Shown piece after piece: positions 1-9,860 of a stretch of 64,000 nt of DNA. The notes beneath the pieces were generated by a model. It was not told where the DNA came from. It saw only the letters and a program-made list of their open reading frames with translations, and made no database searches. A program made the translations under genes and the position numbers. Numbering within the stretch: position 1 is the first letter of the stretch; every line of letters begins with the position of its first letter. Location of the stretch: the NCBI GenBank assembly GCA_036924285.1, contig JAYKYS010000005.1, forward strand, positions 28,742,001-28,806,000. Reading direction: 5' to 3'. The stretch is from Asterella californica (Eukaryota > Streptophyta > Marchantiopsida > Marchantiales > Aytoniaceae).

Positions 1-2
1 AG

Positions 3-1922
3 AAGCGACTTCTGGCGAAGTTGTTTCTGCATCTTTTCCCCAAGGGAAAAGCGCAGAAGACGAGGTACTTAGGAGATCAGGACGTGGAGTTCCTGGAATC
101 AGTGTGGGATGACAGAGTGCCAATCTACTGGGGCGCCTACATCCACAACTATGTACAGACGGAGCTAGCATACTTGGGTACCCCGGCGGGAGGACATCTG
201 ACGCCCTTCTTCTGCTACTTGTATGTAGCCATGGGGGATCTTAGGGAAGATCAGTTGGCAGTGTATGGGCCAACGGAGCGACAAGAGGTGAAGGAGGAGA
301 CCTCGGAAGACGATGACCGAGAGGCAGCAGCAACGCCCCCTCCCACTCTGATGCCACAGCTGAGACCCGGCTCTCACCAGAAGACGCTTTTGGTGAGGGA
401 AGACGAGTCTAGTGGGTCGGAAGACGCCACGCCAGTGAGGAAGATGGGTCACAGACGTGTACCGAGGACACCCATCTCCCTCATCCATTCAGGATCGGAG
501 TTGGACTCGGAGGAAGACTTGCTGAGTACCCGATCGGAGCAGAAGACAGCTTCTGTAACACCTGGGAGTCTTCCGAAGACTCCAGAAGACGAAGGATGGA
601 TGGCCACTCCTACTGCGATGCGAGGAAGCGCAAAGAGGAGAGCCGCTCCTGCCACGAGGAGTCTTCCACCCCGGAAGATGAGAAGAGTAGCTTCTTCTCG
701 TGCGCAGAAGATGAAGGCCGTAGTGGTGGAAGAGGCTCCCTTGCCTCTGGAAGACGAAGTCGACACCATCGAGCGAGTGGTGGGGATGAACTTGTCTTCT
801 GCAGGAAGACGACTGGAAGAGTTCAGTGCCTACTTCCAGAAGGAGATCCAGCCCGCTATGGAGTTGCTGGAAAGGAGAGCGAGGGCACAGGAGAAGCCTC
901 TACAGCCTGGATTCGGCCTGCGCACCTTGCTGCGACAGGAAGACAGCCAGCAGAAGACGGAGTCTCTGGAAGCTAGTCTCCGCACTACGGAGAAGCTTGC
1001 AGGCAAGTACAAGGCGGAAGCAGCCGCTTCTGCCAAGGAGTCGATGCAACTTCGGAAGAGCAATCAGGAGTTGCAGACGCGAGTACAGCAGCGTGATCAG
1101 GAAGTTCTCCGAGTACGGGAGAAGATCACTGCCCTCGCAGAAGAGCAGACCACTTGGAAGATGCAGCGAGAAGCTGCAGAAGCGCGAGCTGCAACAGAGA
1201 AGACGCAGAGGGAAGCAGCGGAGGCTCGTGCGCAGAAGATGCTAGCTCAGTCGGTAGAAGCGCTTTGGAAGAAGTTCAACTTCACCGCGGGTAAGAAGTT
1301 ACTTATCTTAGCTAGGGAATGGGACAGCGGGTCCAAGACGAGGTTGGTGGAATGCAGAGATAGCATGTTCAGGTACCTGGATAGACAGATAGAAGTAGTG
1401 AAGACACTTTATGGTCTTCCCTCACTTCCGACACCTGCAACCGCATCTTCCCAAGCCCCAGCACCCTCGACTGGATCCGGAATGGAGAAGGAGGAGTTTG
1501 ATCTCGCTGTACACTTGGTGGTGACAGCGTTGGAAGACGAGAAGACTCCAGAAGACGCCCCGAAAGACATGATGTCTTCTGGAAGACAAGAAGACGAGCC
1601 GTCTTCCCATGTATTTCGCGTGGAGGAAGCGACTTCCCCGGACCCCTATGAGATCGCCATGGTCCCTAGTACTGCATCTGTGCCTCAGAAGACCGAAGAC
1701 GCACCATTCGACTCGTCTTCCCAGAAGACCATTCCGTCTTCCAAAGTCGAAGCCGAGGAAGACGCAACCGCAGAAATAGCAGGGCCAGCGAAGAGCGAGG
1801 AGAGGGAAGCTACCTCAGTGGTACCCGAGGTAAGTGCAGGGCTTCCCAGCCCATCAGAAGTCGAGGTAGTAGCTCCGGTAGGAGCAGATCATGTAGAGAT
1901 TACCACCGAGCAATCAGAGTAG
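3..1922 (+). CDS. Accessory coiled-coil ORF of LTR family A (copy 1, 5' end outside window)
   Basis: The frame is open from base 3, with no ATG near the start, so the gene is cut by the window edge; it stops with TAG at 1920-1922. About 639 residues are visible. In order: a hydrophobic domain with GGHLTPFFCYLYVA at about residues 55-75, an acidic stretch rich in EED, QKT and PED, a basic patch with RKMRRVASSRAQK at about 215-230, a helical block with QPGFGLRTLL, a long coiled coil rich in R, E, A and Q (about 310-410), a second helical block with REWDSG and SMFRYLDRQIE, and a Pro/Ser/Glu-rich tail. A broken copy with clear identity along most of its length lies on the minus strand at 9861-12140. 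Both copies are followed by a matching 3' flank and the same LTR, so I infer an accessory ORF between pol and the 3' LTR, the place of the env-like ORF in Athila elements. No enzyme motif is seen and the function is unknown. It is the most intact large ORF in the window. Confidence 0.7.
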   Translation, partial: KRLLAKLFLHLFPKGKAQKTRYLGDQDVEFLESVWDDRVPIYWGAYIHNYVQTELAYLGTPAGGHLTPFFCYLYVAMGDLREDQLAVYGPTERQEVKEETSEDDDREAAATPPPTLMPQLRPGSHQKTLLVREDESSGSEDATPVRKMGHRRVPRTPISLIHSGSELDSEEDLLSTRSEQKTASVTPGSLPKTPEDEGWMATPTAMRGSAKRRAAPATRSLPPRKMRRVASSRAQKMKAVVVEEAPLPLEDEVDTIERVVGMNLSSAGRRLEEFSAYFQKEIQPAMELLERRARAQEKPLQPGFGLRTLLRQEDSQQKTESLEASLRTTEKLAGKYKAEAAASAKESMQLRKSNQELQTRVQQRDQEVLRVREKITALAEEQTTWKMQREAAEARAATEKTQREAAEARAQKMLAQSVEALWKKFNFTAGKKLLILAREWDSGSKTRLVECRDSMFRYLDRQIEVVKTLYGLPSLPTPATASSQAPAPSTGSGMEKEEFDLAVHLVVTALEDEKTPEDAPKDMMSSGRQEDEPSSHVFRVEEATSPDPYEIAMVPSTASVPQKTEDAPFDSSSQKTIPSSKVEAEEDATAEIAGPAKSEEREATSVVPEVSAGLPSPSEVEVVAPVGADHVEITTEQSE

Positions 1923-2286
1923 TTAGCAAACTCAATCGACACTTCCAGATTTAGTAGGATTGGACATGCTATCTTAAGGGTGGCAGTTTTCCATGTAAAA
2001 ATAGTTAGGACCCCATGTGGCAGCATAGGTAGCGTAGGAGTAACACAGTGGAGGGCTAATTGGGAAGAGGGACCGCATGCATGTGAGGTGACAACCTCTT
2101 GTCAGCGCCTCTCTCTCTCTCCCTGGTGGTCGCCTCCCCTGACTCTCGAGGCAGATGGTTAAGTAGGATAGCAGGGTAGGAGAAAAGCTCTCTGAGAGCT
2201 CTGCCAGTTCTGTAGAATTCGGCAGTAACTGAACATACACACCGATTCTACAGGCAGGCAGACGAGACACATTAGAGCAGAGACAG
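1923..2286 (+). other. Spacer between accessory ORF and LTR, family A copy 1
   Basis: No gene is seen. The stretch starts with a block (TTAGTAGGATTGGACATG, then a CTATCTTAAGG-like run) that is also found, inverted, after the second accessory ORF at about 9790-9850. It contains a short CT run (about 2105-2123). A purine-rich run (GAGCAGAGACAG, about 2274-2286) directly before the LTR is a possible polypurine tract, but weak. Confidence 0.5.
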
Positions 2287-3555
2287 TCTTAGCGCACTAC
2301 ACCCGTTGTTGGAAACATACGAATAGTCTTGGAATATACAGGAGGGGTCTGCATACTCGCACCAGCAGTGGTTCGAAGATGTAGATAGAGGTAGTGGACA
2401 GTCCAGGAACAGGGAACGGCATCCTCGTGCAGTCCTGTTGGCTGGGCTGGTGTGTCGAGGAGTAGACGCAGGAAGTAGCGGGAGTGAGCTTCCCAATGCC
2501 ATTGTGACTTCTTCTCGTGGAATAGATTGTGGATTTGAGTGCAGAAGCTTTGTCCATGTCTTCTGGATGGTGGGTTCATTGAATTCGCTCCCAATTGTGC
2601 ATGGGAAGTGTTCTTCTTGAGTAGCGATGACTGTCAGCAGTTGTGGAAGTGTAGCTTGACTCGTTAAGTAGAGCACTTGGGATCTACGTACGAACGGTCT
2701 TATGGGTAAGGGATCCCAGAAGACAGAGCAGTCAGAGCAGCGAAGTGAAGAAGAAAGAAGACTTCTTCCTGCAACAGAAGACGACATCCTCGAGTAGAAG
2801 ACGGTGCAACAGTACTCACGTTTGTTGTCTTCCTCCCCAAACTATTACAAGCAGGGATGGCTTGTTAGTCAGGATCCGGACTAGAAGCCTGTCGGAACCT
2901 TAATTTACTCTTTTCATCCTGTTTTCTCTTGTTTGGATTTCTTCTTCTTCCCATCTTCCCTCATCTTCCCCATCTTCTTATCTTCTTCTAGTGAGCTTCC
3001 GATACTTCTATTGAGCTTCCGTGAAGGTGGATGTCGTTGTAGCGCTGCAGGAAGACAACTTCCGTAGGCAGAAGCCTGGGAAGGCTACAGGGGGCATACA
3101 CCCTGTGATTTATCCAACCCGTTGGAATGTGAGTGTGAGAGTAAGGTGTAACGGCTGTTACTAGTCGACTTCTGCGAAGCCGGACAGCCTTCTGGAGGTG
3201 TGAGAAGACGAGCTAAACCCCCAGAAGACGAGAATCGTTTCGGGAAGACGGTATCGAGAGGACCGGAAGAAGCAACCTGGAAGCAGGAAGATCGTCTTCT
3301 CGAGCTTCTCTGTGAATAGTTGTATGATATTGTAATTGGTAGTTGTTTGTTTGGGTCCAGAGCACCATTTGGCGTATCTGGAAGACGTGTTGTTTTGTGT
3401 GGTTTTGTGAGAAGACGAGATTTCTAGGCAAAACCCGCGTGTTTGTGTGTTTGAACAGATCTTAGAACTTAGAGCAGCGTTACTTGTGCAAATCCTCTGT
3501 GAGAACGATATCTTGTATACTAAATGGGCAAAAGGAGAAATCCTACGTCACTACA
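2287..3555 (+). repeat. LTR of family A (plus orientation)
   Basis: This 1.27-kb block is the reverse complement of the LTR-like blocks at 8262-9489, 15593-16894 and 17015-18313. Shared landmarks are the segment around 3420-3530 (inverse of CAGAGGATTTGCACAAGT and of TCTAGAAATCCCGTCTTCTC) and the GAAGAC-rich middle. It follows the accessory ORF, so it is the 3' LTR of a plus-strand family A element whose 5' part lies outside the window. The left edge is diverged and set by alignment with the other copies. The right edge, near CTACAT, abuts a minus-strand gag fragment of another family. Confidence 0.65.
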
Positions 3556-3569
3556 TGCTTTCACTTTCT

Positions 3570-6243
3570 CAGAAATGTCAGTAGGTAGACTTGCTGACAT
3601 CTTCTTCGTTCTCTCCCAACTTTGCTCGCTTCTCTGCCAGTTCACGCACTTGTTCTGTCAACGTCTTGTGCGCTCTTTTCGTCTTCTTCAACACCTTCCG
3701 CTCAGTCTTCTTGATGTCCTTCGCTTCGTGAGCTTCGGCTTTCGCTAGAGTCTCTCCTTTCCGAAGTATCTTCTTTACACTTAGCGTCTCGACCTTGTTC
3801 ACTAGAATTTCCGTGTCTTCTGACCAACCATATCCATCGTCTTTTGAAAGAGTATAAGTCTTCAGATCTTTCTTCAAATCGACCATGTTCACTCTTGCAT
3901 CTGGTCGTTGTTGGTTGGGAGGTGGTTGAAACCTCACATCGATCTTCTGAGCTGGTTCATTCGTACAATCTGTGGCTCCATGTCCGGGCTTATCACACTT
4001 CCCACACAGCGGCATATATCTTACTTTGGATGAGGACAAGAAGGAGCCCAATGACCAACAACTCCACAATTAAAACATGATATGCCAAGAGTTGGTGGCC
4101 CTTGGTAACCTACAGGTCCAAACTTCTATTGAGAGACATTAGTAGCAATATGTCTGGGTACAAAATGTTGGATGTATCGGAGGAATGGGGGTAAATTGTT
4201 GAGGTTGAGTGGGCACCATAGCACCATCTTGGGCTTGTATTTCATAGACTCCATCTTCACATTCCACGAAGTAGTTGGGCTCATATACTGGTGCCCATTC
4301 CAATGACTGTATATTGTAAGACAGTTTAGTGTTAAAACATTCCGTGTTGACGTGTCCAAGTTTTTCACAACTAGTACACCACAGATTCGGACGGGAACCA
4401 GATGGTGACTTTTGTCTTTCTGGTGTTCTCATCAACTATACCTTGAGGTCCTCGAACTTCTTGAGAAGGTCATCAAGTGCGTGATCTTTAGGTGGTGGTG
4501 TTCTTTTCATCATGGGGGGTCTCGACTTTGTTATCTTTTTTCTCTTCTTTCGTTTAAACTCTTCGTCCGAAGAGGAAGAATATTCATCCTCCGATGTTGA
4601 ACTTTCATCCGAAGACTCCTCTTCTTAAGATTCTTCCGAGATGAAGATTTTCCGCTTCTTCGCTTCAGCTTCTTCTTCTTCTTCGTCTCTTTCTTCTTAC
4701 TATTTTTGGACTTACGAAAGTCCTTCTTCTTTCTCGACTCTGGGGTCTTTTCATGGTCTCTGCTGAGGATATTTGAGGACTCATAATTCTCAGCAGAATC
4801 AACGGCTTGTTCTAACGTTGACATATCGAACCGTCTAACCCACGTTTGTTGCTTTGAAGGCAACTCTTTCACAAACCACTCTACTGCCTATGCCGATGCG
4901 TAGACTGGGTGTGCTCCGTTGGCAGGTAGTCTATCCAAGATTCTGTAAAATCTCTCGACATAACTCGTCAAAGACTCTTTTCTCTTGCGTTTAACGTTGT
5001 TTACTTTGTGCAGTACATGCCTGTTATAGTTCAGTTCTCTAAATCCTCGTCCGATCATGATCATTGTCTTCTTTGTTCGCGTGTGATACCGCCTCAAATT
5101 ATTTAACAAAGGAGTCGGTACTCTCTTCGTCTCCATCACTGTCAGAATCTTCACTGTCAAATTTTGGATAGTTTTGGCGAATGAAAGACGGTGCTCCTGA
5201 CGGAAGCGGTACCCCTGTCATCGTATGAGGTACTGTAGAAGGTGAAACTGCTGAGGACTGTCCCCGACTATATATTGTTGATACCATCAAATTTGAAATC
5301 TGCGCTGATCTTGTACTAGACAAATTACTTGATGGTCGAAGAGTCAGCTTAGCAAGAGCACTCACAACTGCGGTACTTGCTCTGATATTCGGAAGATTCA
5401 CTTCGTGCAAAGATACTTCGGCCGAAGTGTCTGAAGTCAACTGGATGAACATCTTTTTGCCCTACGTCGTTCTCCTTCTTGGGTGAAGACGAGGTGGAAG
5501 CCTCTTGACTTCGTAGCTTAAAGAGCGATACTCCTGGAGTACCTTGAGGTCTAAGGTTAGGGATTTGAAGGGCAAGTGATCCCAACGGCAACAATTCTCG
5601 AATTAATTCTTGTCCTCTTTGTTTCTTCAAGAGTTCTACAAAACTTGTGATCTCTGACCCATGTTTAACGATCAGTTCTAAGGTCGCTTCCGCTTCCGGA
5701 TTTGGATCTTCTGCAAGAGAGGTTAAAATATTGGATTCTGACTTGTCAGAACTTGATGATGAAGATGAAGATTGAAATAGATCCACCCTTCGAAGTGAAG
5801 AAGTTTCTTCTATATCAGTTTCTTCGTCTTCAGCTTGGATACATTTGTCCTTTTGCGTCGATTCAAACAGAGATTCATGTAAACTTGTGGTCCTTGAAGG
5901 GAATGGTAACCATGCGACGTCTTTAGGTGAACTCTCTTCATTCCGTCCACTCGAGCTTGGAGATTCAATGTCACTCTTCTTCTCAGTATTTACGCTCGTC
6001 TTTCTTGTAGCAAGTTCGCGGTGAAATAGGTACTGAGTTTCTTTTAATCGAAGATGAAGTTCCTTCAGATAGATTTTTCACTTCCTACCACTTCTGAGCT
6101 GCTTGATGTCTTCGCTCCTTCGTGGTCTCTTTCTGACGTTGAACTTCTTCCAACAGTTGTTCACGAACCAATCTTCTTTTCAGCGCTCGCCTAGCCCTTC
6201 TCGTCTTCTGGTCTTTTTCAGAAGGCGCTCGTGCTCCCCTCGA
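3570..6243 (-). pseudogene. Decayed gag of LTR family G with three zinc knuckles
   Basis: The minus strand encodes Gag in several frames: an N-terminal segment (about 5349-6243), a capsid-like segment (about 4888-5160, with RGFRELNYNRHVLHKVNN and ESLTSYVERFYRILDRL), a Lys/Ser-rich segment (4531-4872), then nucleocapsid. Three CX2CX4HX4C knuckles can be read: CTSCEKLGHVNTEC (near 4336-4378), CFNCGVVGHWAPSC (near 4035-4077) and CGKCDKPGHGATDC (near 3965-4006). Frame changes and stops separate the segments, so it cannot yield full Gag. A primer binding site lies just upstream at 6297-6314, as expected for gag. No protease or RT follows: the sequence ends at the family A LTR at 3555, so the element was truncated or interrupted there. 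Confidence 0.75.
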
Positions 6244-6296
6244 CATACATGTCGACGGTTACAACGTACTGAATTTAAGTAAAAGTTAAATTTATA

Positions 6297-6314
6297 TCAC
6301 CGGCAGCGACACCA
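6297..6314 (-). other. Primer binding site, tRNA-Asp type (family G)
   Basis: The minus strand reads TGGTGTCGCTGCCGGTGA, close to the Athila-type primer site TGGCGCCGTTGCCGGGGA, which is complementary to the 3' end of plant tRNA-Asp. It lies between the G LTR and the G gag, the normal place for minus-strand priming. Confidence 0.7.
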
Positions 6315-6324
6315 AAAATTTATT

Positions 6325-7198
6325 TGTTTCTATATGAAACAATCCAGAGAAACACAATATATCAAAAATAGTAAATTAAGGATCGTTCCCACGAAGATAC
6401 AATTAACAATTACACAAAACACAGTACTACAACGTCACAATGATAATTCTGATAGTTTTTGTTATTCTCACGGAATAGAATAATATCCGGATGAGAGTTT
6501 AAGTCTGATAAGAAACCAAAACTAAGCAAAACCTGACAAATCGAATACAAACAACAATGAAATAGTTCTTGATCAAGGACCCTTCCAACAATACAGATAA
6601 AAGATCTGAGAAAATAGACGTATGAACAAATGAGATAGCAAATACTGCTGAAATGTTACTAGTCTTCTTTTGAAAAGACAGAAGAATACATACTTCACAT
6701 CAAGGCTCAAAGAATAAGCCCATACTCTTCCTAAGAAGTGTTCTTCTAACTAAATCCTCACTCTTAAGAATCCCACTTATTTGAAGAAGGCAGACTTAAG
6801 ATGAAGCCACCATGTTCCGAACTCTTCTTACAAATTAACTTGTTCTCTTCCACTTCACAGTAATTGATATGTTCTCAGATCCTCGTAATGTCCTTCACTC
6901 AAATAGCACGAAGACTCTCTTCGCTGAAGGTCAACTTTGGAGGTCTGCATCAATCAGATTGACACATGCGACAGCAAACTACGTCCTTCGTAGGTAATTG
7001 TCTTTGCCCACATCATTCATACTCTCACTCCGCAATCTTACGTAATCGGAAATTAACTAACAAAAACTGAAAACATGGAAAAGATAAAATGGTTGAGAAT
7101 CACATCACTTAGATAGTCTCTCGTCCGAAGATGACGGATCTCATTTCCTACAGAAAAGATTACATCTAGAACGTTGAATCACGTCCCCTCACTTGACA
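6325..7198 (-). repeat. LTR of family G (boundaries approximate)
   Basis: The segment lies directly outside the family G primer site, begins TGTTTC and can end TTGACA. It holds no convincing gene. A phrase (AAGGATCGTTCCCACGAAGA) resembles the conserved segment of the family A LTR (GATATCGTTCCCACAGAGGA), suggesting related LTRs. No second copy is present in the window, so the edges rest on position and terminal dinucleotides only. Confidence 0.5.
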
Positions 7199-7215
7199 GA
7201 ACCAAAGTTTCTACT

Positions 7216-8261
7216 CTATCTAACTGTAAAGTCTGTTCCTATACTCCATAATGATAATTTAACTGTCTCCCTAAGCTCCTTCAAATCTCGTATTATCCTC
7301 TCGGCTATTCTAACTATTCTACTCTTCACCGAATGATCTGGTGCAATCGTCAGTTCTGTCCGAAGTCGCTGAAGAAGCTCTTTTTCTGTTGAGTCGAGTT
7401 TGGTGACGAAGTACGTAGTCGTAACCTCTTCCATCTTGACTCGAAGCTCTTCGATCTTCGCATCTGCAATCTCCTTCGCCTTCTGAGCCTTCGCTAGCTC
7501 CTCATCTCTTGTGACCAACTGCTCCAGCAAAGCATCCTTCTTTGACTTCATATCATGAAATCGCAAAGTCATGAGATTGAGCTTAGCTTGCCAAACCTGT
7601 ATCTCTTGTGAAGCCTTCACCTGATCTTCAGACCTTGCGACCACCAAAGCATCGCGCTCTGTTGTCAACTTCTTCACTTCGTCCAAAGAGAGTCTAGCTT
7701 CTTCATCAAAACATCCTTCTCCGTGAGCCATCCTTGTCGGCCGAAGTGCACTGCGCTAAGAAGATCGGTTAACGATAAAGGTACCTTCGTCTCGTTCTCA
7801 TACATATGACGCTCCATGTCTAATTGTGCCAAGATTGATAACGCGGTACCGTTGAGAAACTCCAAAGTCTTCTCAAACATTCGCAACTCCTTCCTTATAC
7901 TCGGATCTCGCTGTGCCGAAGTCGTGGCTTCATCGAGTTGAGGCGAAGTCCAAAGAACTTCTCGAGGATCTTTCCCTTGGATTTTAGTCGTTCTTGAATG
8001 TACCCTTATGAGAACAAACTCTTCTTGGTCCACATTAGCTTGATTTCGTCATGGAGCTGATTCTCCAACAATCTCGACTGAGGATGACTTCGTGGGTGTC
8101 TGAACCTCTTCGGCGCCTTCGTCCGAAGTCTCCATCGTCGTTCTCCTCGTCTTTGTCTTCTTTCTCGAAGTTACACCACATGGTGTTCCTTCTTCTACCA
8201 TCTTCCTCTTCGCTCTTGTACTAGGCCCCGCCGAAGTTACAGGAGTTGTGTAGTGTCGCAT
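7216..8261 (-). pseudogene. Coiled-coil ORF next to the family G LTR, accessory-ORF-like
   Basis: The minus strand reads an ATG start at 8261, a basic N-terminus (SRKKTKTRR), a TGA stop at 8049-8051, then continues in the same frame to about 7700, where a frameshift leads to the frame 7731-7216. The last part is a strong coiled coil (LTTERDALVVARSEDQ, DEELAKAQKAKEIADAKIEE), followed by a helical end. Overall order (basic patch, helical block, coiled coil, helical end) resembles the family A accessory ORF, without clear identity. In the minus direction it runs straight into LTR G, as the family A ORF runs into LTR A. I infer the accessory ORF of a G element; function unknown. Its 5' side is cut by a family A LTR at 8262. 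Confidence 0.5.
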
Positions 8262-9489
8262 GATTACTCGTTTTGCTCATTTAGTATCAAAGACATCGTT
8301 CTCATAGAGGATTTGCACAAGTAACGCTGTTCTAAGTTCTAAGATCTGTTTCAAACACACAAACACACGGGTTTTGTCTAGAAATCCCGTCTTCTCACAA
8401 AACCACACGGCTTCCAGACCCTTTAGAAAGTGCTCTAGACCTGAACAAACAACTACTAACTAAAATATCACACAACTATCTACAGAGAAATTCGGGAAGA
8501 CGCTTCTTGCTTCCAGGTCACTTCTTCCGGTCTTCTCAATATCGTATTCTCGAAGCAATTCTCGGCTTCTGGAGATTCAACTCGGCTTCTCACACCTCCA
8601 GAAGACTACTCCTGCTTCGTAGAAGTCGACCAGCAACGGCTGTTACACCTTGCTCTCTCTCACATTCCAACGGGTTAGATTAATCATAGGGTGTATGCCC
8701 TCTGTAGCCTTCCCAAGCTTTTGCCTACGAAAACGGTCTTTCTGCAGCACTACAACGACATTCATCTTCACGGAAGCTCAATAGAAGTCTCGGAAGCTCA
8801 CTAGAAGATGGGAGAAGATGGGGAAGAAGGGAAAATCCAGACGAGAGAAAGACAAGATAAGAATAAGAAATTAAGACTCCGACAGGCTTTTAGTCGGGAT
8901 CCTGACTAACAAGCCATCCCTGCTTGTAATAGTTTGAGGAGGAAGACAACAAACGTGCGTACAGTTACACAGTCTTCTACTTGAGGATGTCGTCTTCTGC
9001 TGTGGGAAGAAGGCTTCTTTCTTCTTCTCTCGCTGCTCCGACTACTCTGTCTTCGAGGATCCCTTACCCATAAGATCATCCGTACGTGGATCCGAAGTGC
9101 TCCACTGGACGAGCCAAGCTGCGAATCTGCACAACTGCTGACAGTCACCCCCACTCAAGAAGAACACTTCCCATGCACAATCAGGAGTGAATTCAAGGAA
9201 ACCCACTACCGTCAGGACATAGGCAAAGCTTCTGCACTCAAATCAGCAATCCATTCCCCGAGAAGAAGGCACATTGGTGTTGGGAAGCTCACTCCCTCTA
9301 CTTTCTGCTCCTACTCCTCGACACGCTAGTTTAGCCAGCATACTACACGAGGATGCCGTTCCCTGCTCCTAAACTGTCCACTACCTCCATCTACATCTTC
9401 GAACCACTGCTGGCAACGAGCATGCAGACCCCTCCGGTGTAATCTCAATCTATTCGTATGCCTCCAACATCGGGTGTAGTGTATATGCA
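8262..9489 (-). repeat. LTR of family A (minus orientation, copy next to broken accessory ORF)
   Basis: It is alignable along its length with the blocks at 15593-16894 and 17015-18313 and, inverted, with 2287-3555. It follows the minus-strand accessory ORF and is therefore the 3' LTR of that element copy. The outer (left) end is short compared with the other copies and abuts the family G coiled-coil ORF. The right end is set at TGCA, where similarity to the other LTRs stops. Confidence 0.65.
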
Positions 9490-9860
9490 CATAGTACACA
9501 AAAATTACTAATGTATTTAGTGCCCTCTCATGTGTGCATAATGTGTTCTTACTCACAGTGAGACATATGTGTCTCGAAAATCTGCACTGTGATCCTACTT
9601 ATGCATCTGCCTTGAGGCGCAGATGAAATCCCCTCCAATCCTCGACTACAACCAAGAAGAGATGGGCGCTGTCTGAAGGCTGCCACCCCACATGCAAGCG
9701 GTTCCCCTCCTAATTAGCCATCCACCTTACTACTCTTGTGCTGCCTACTCTGTCACATGGTCATCTATCTAATATTACACTAAAACTGTCACCTCCTAAG
9801 ATAACATGTTCGATTCCTACTAAGTTTGGACAAGTCAACTTGTTTTCTGCGCTTTGCTAC
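9490..9860 (-). other. Spacer between LTR and broken accessory ORF, family A copy 2
   Basis: No gene is seen. Read on the minus strand it matches the 3' flank of the first accessory ORF (1923-2000). The part next to the LTR (about 9490-9640) matches 18314-18415, including TCGAAAATCT and ATCCCCTCCAATCC, which ties the three family A 3' ends together. Confidence 0.5.

Noticed and set aside
165..1610. Opposite-strand and alternative-frame ORFs over the first accessory ORF (165-488, 449-769, 596-976, 826-1245, 830-1063)
   Set aside because: Shadows of the conserved plus-strand frame, created by the GAAGAC/GTCTTC richness.
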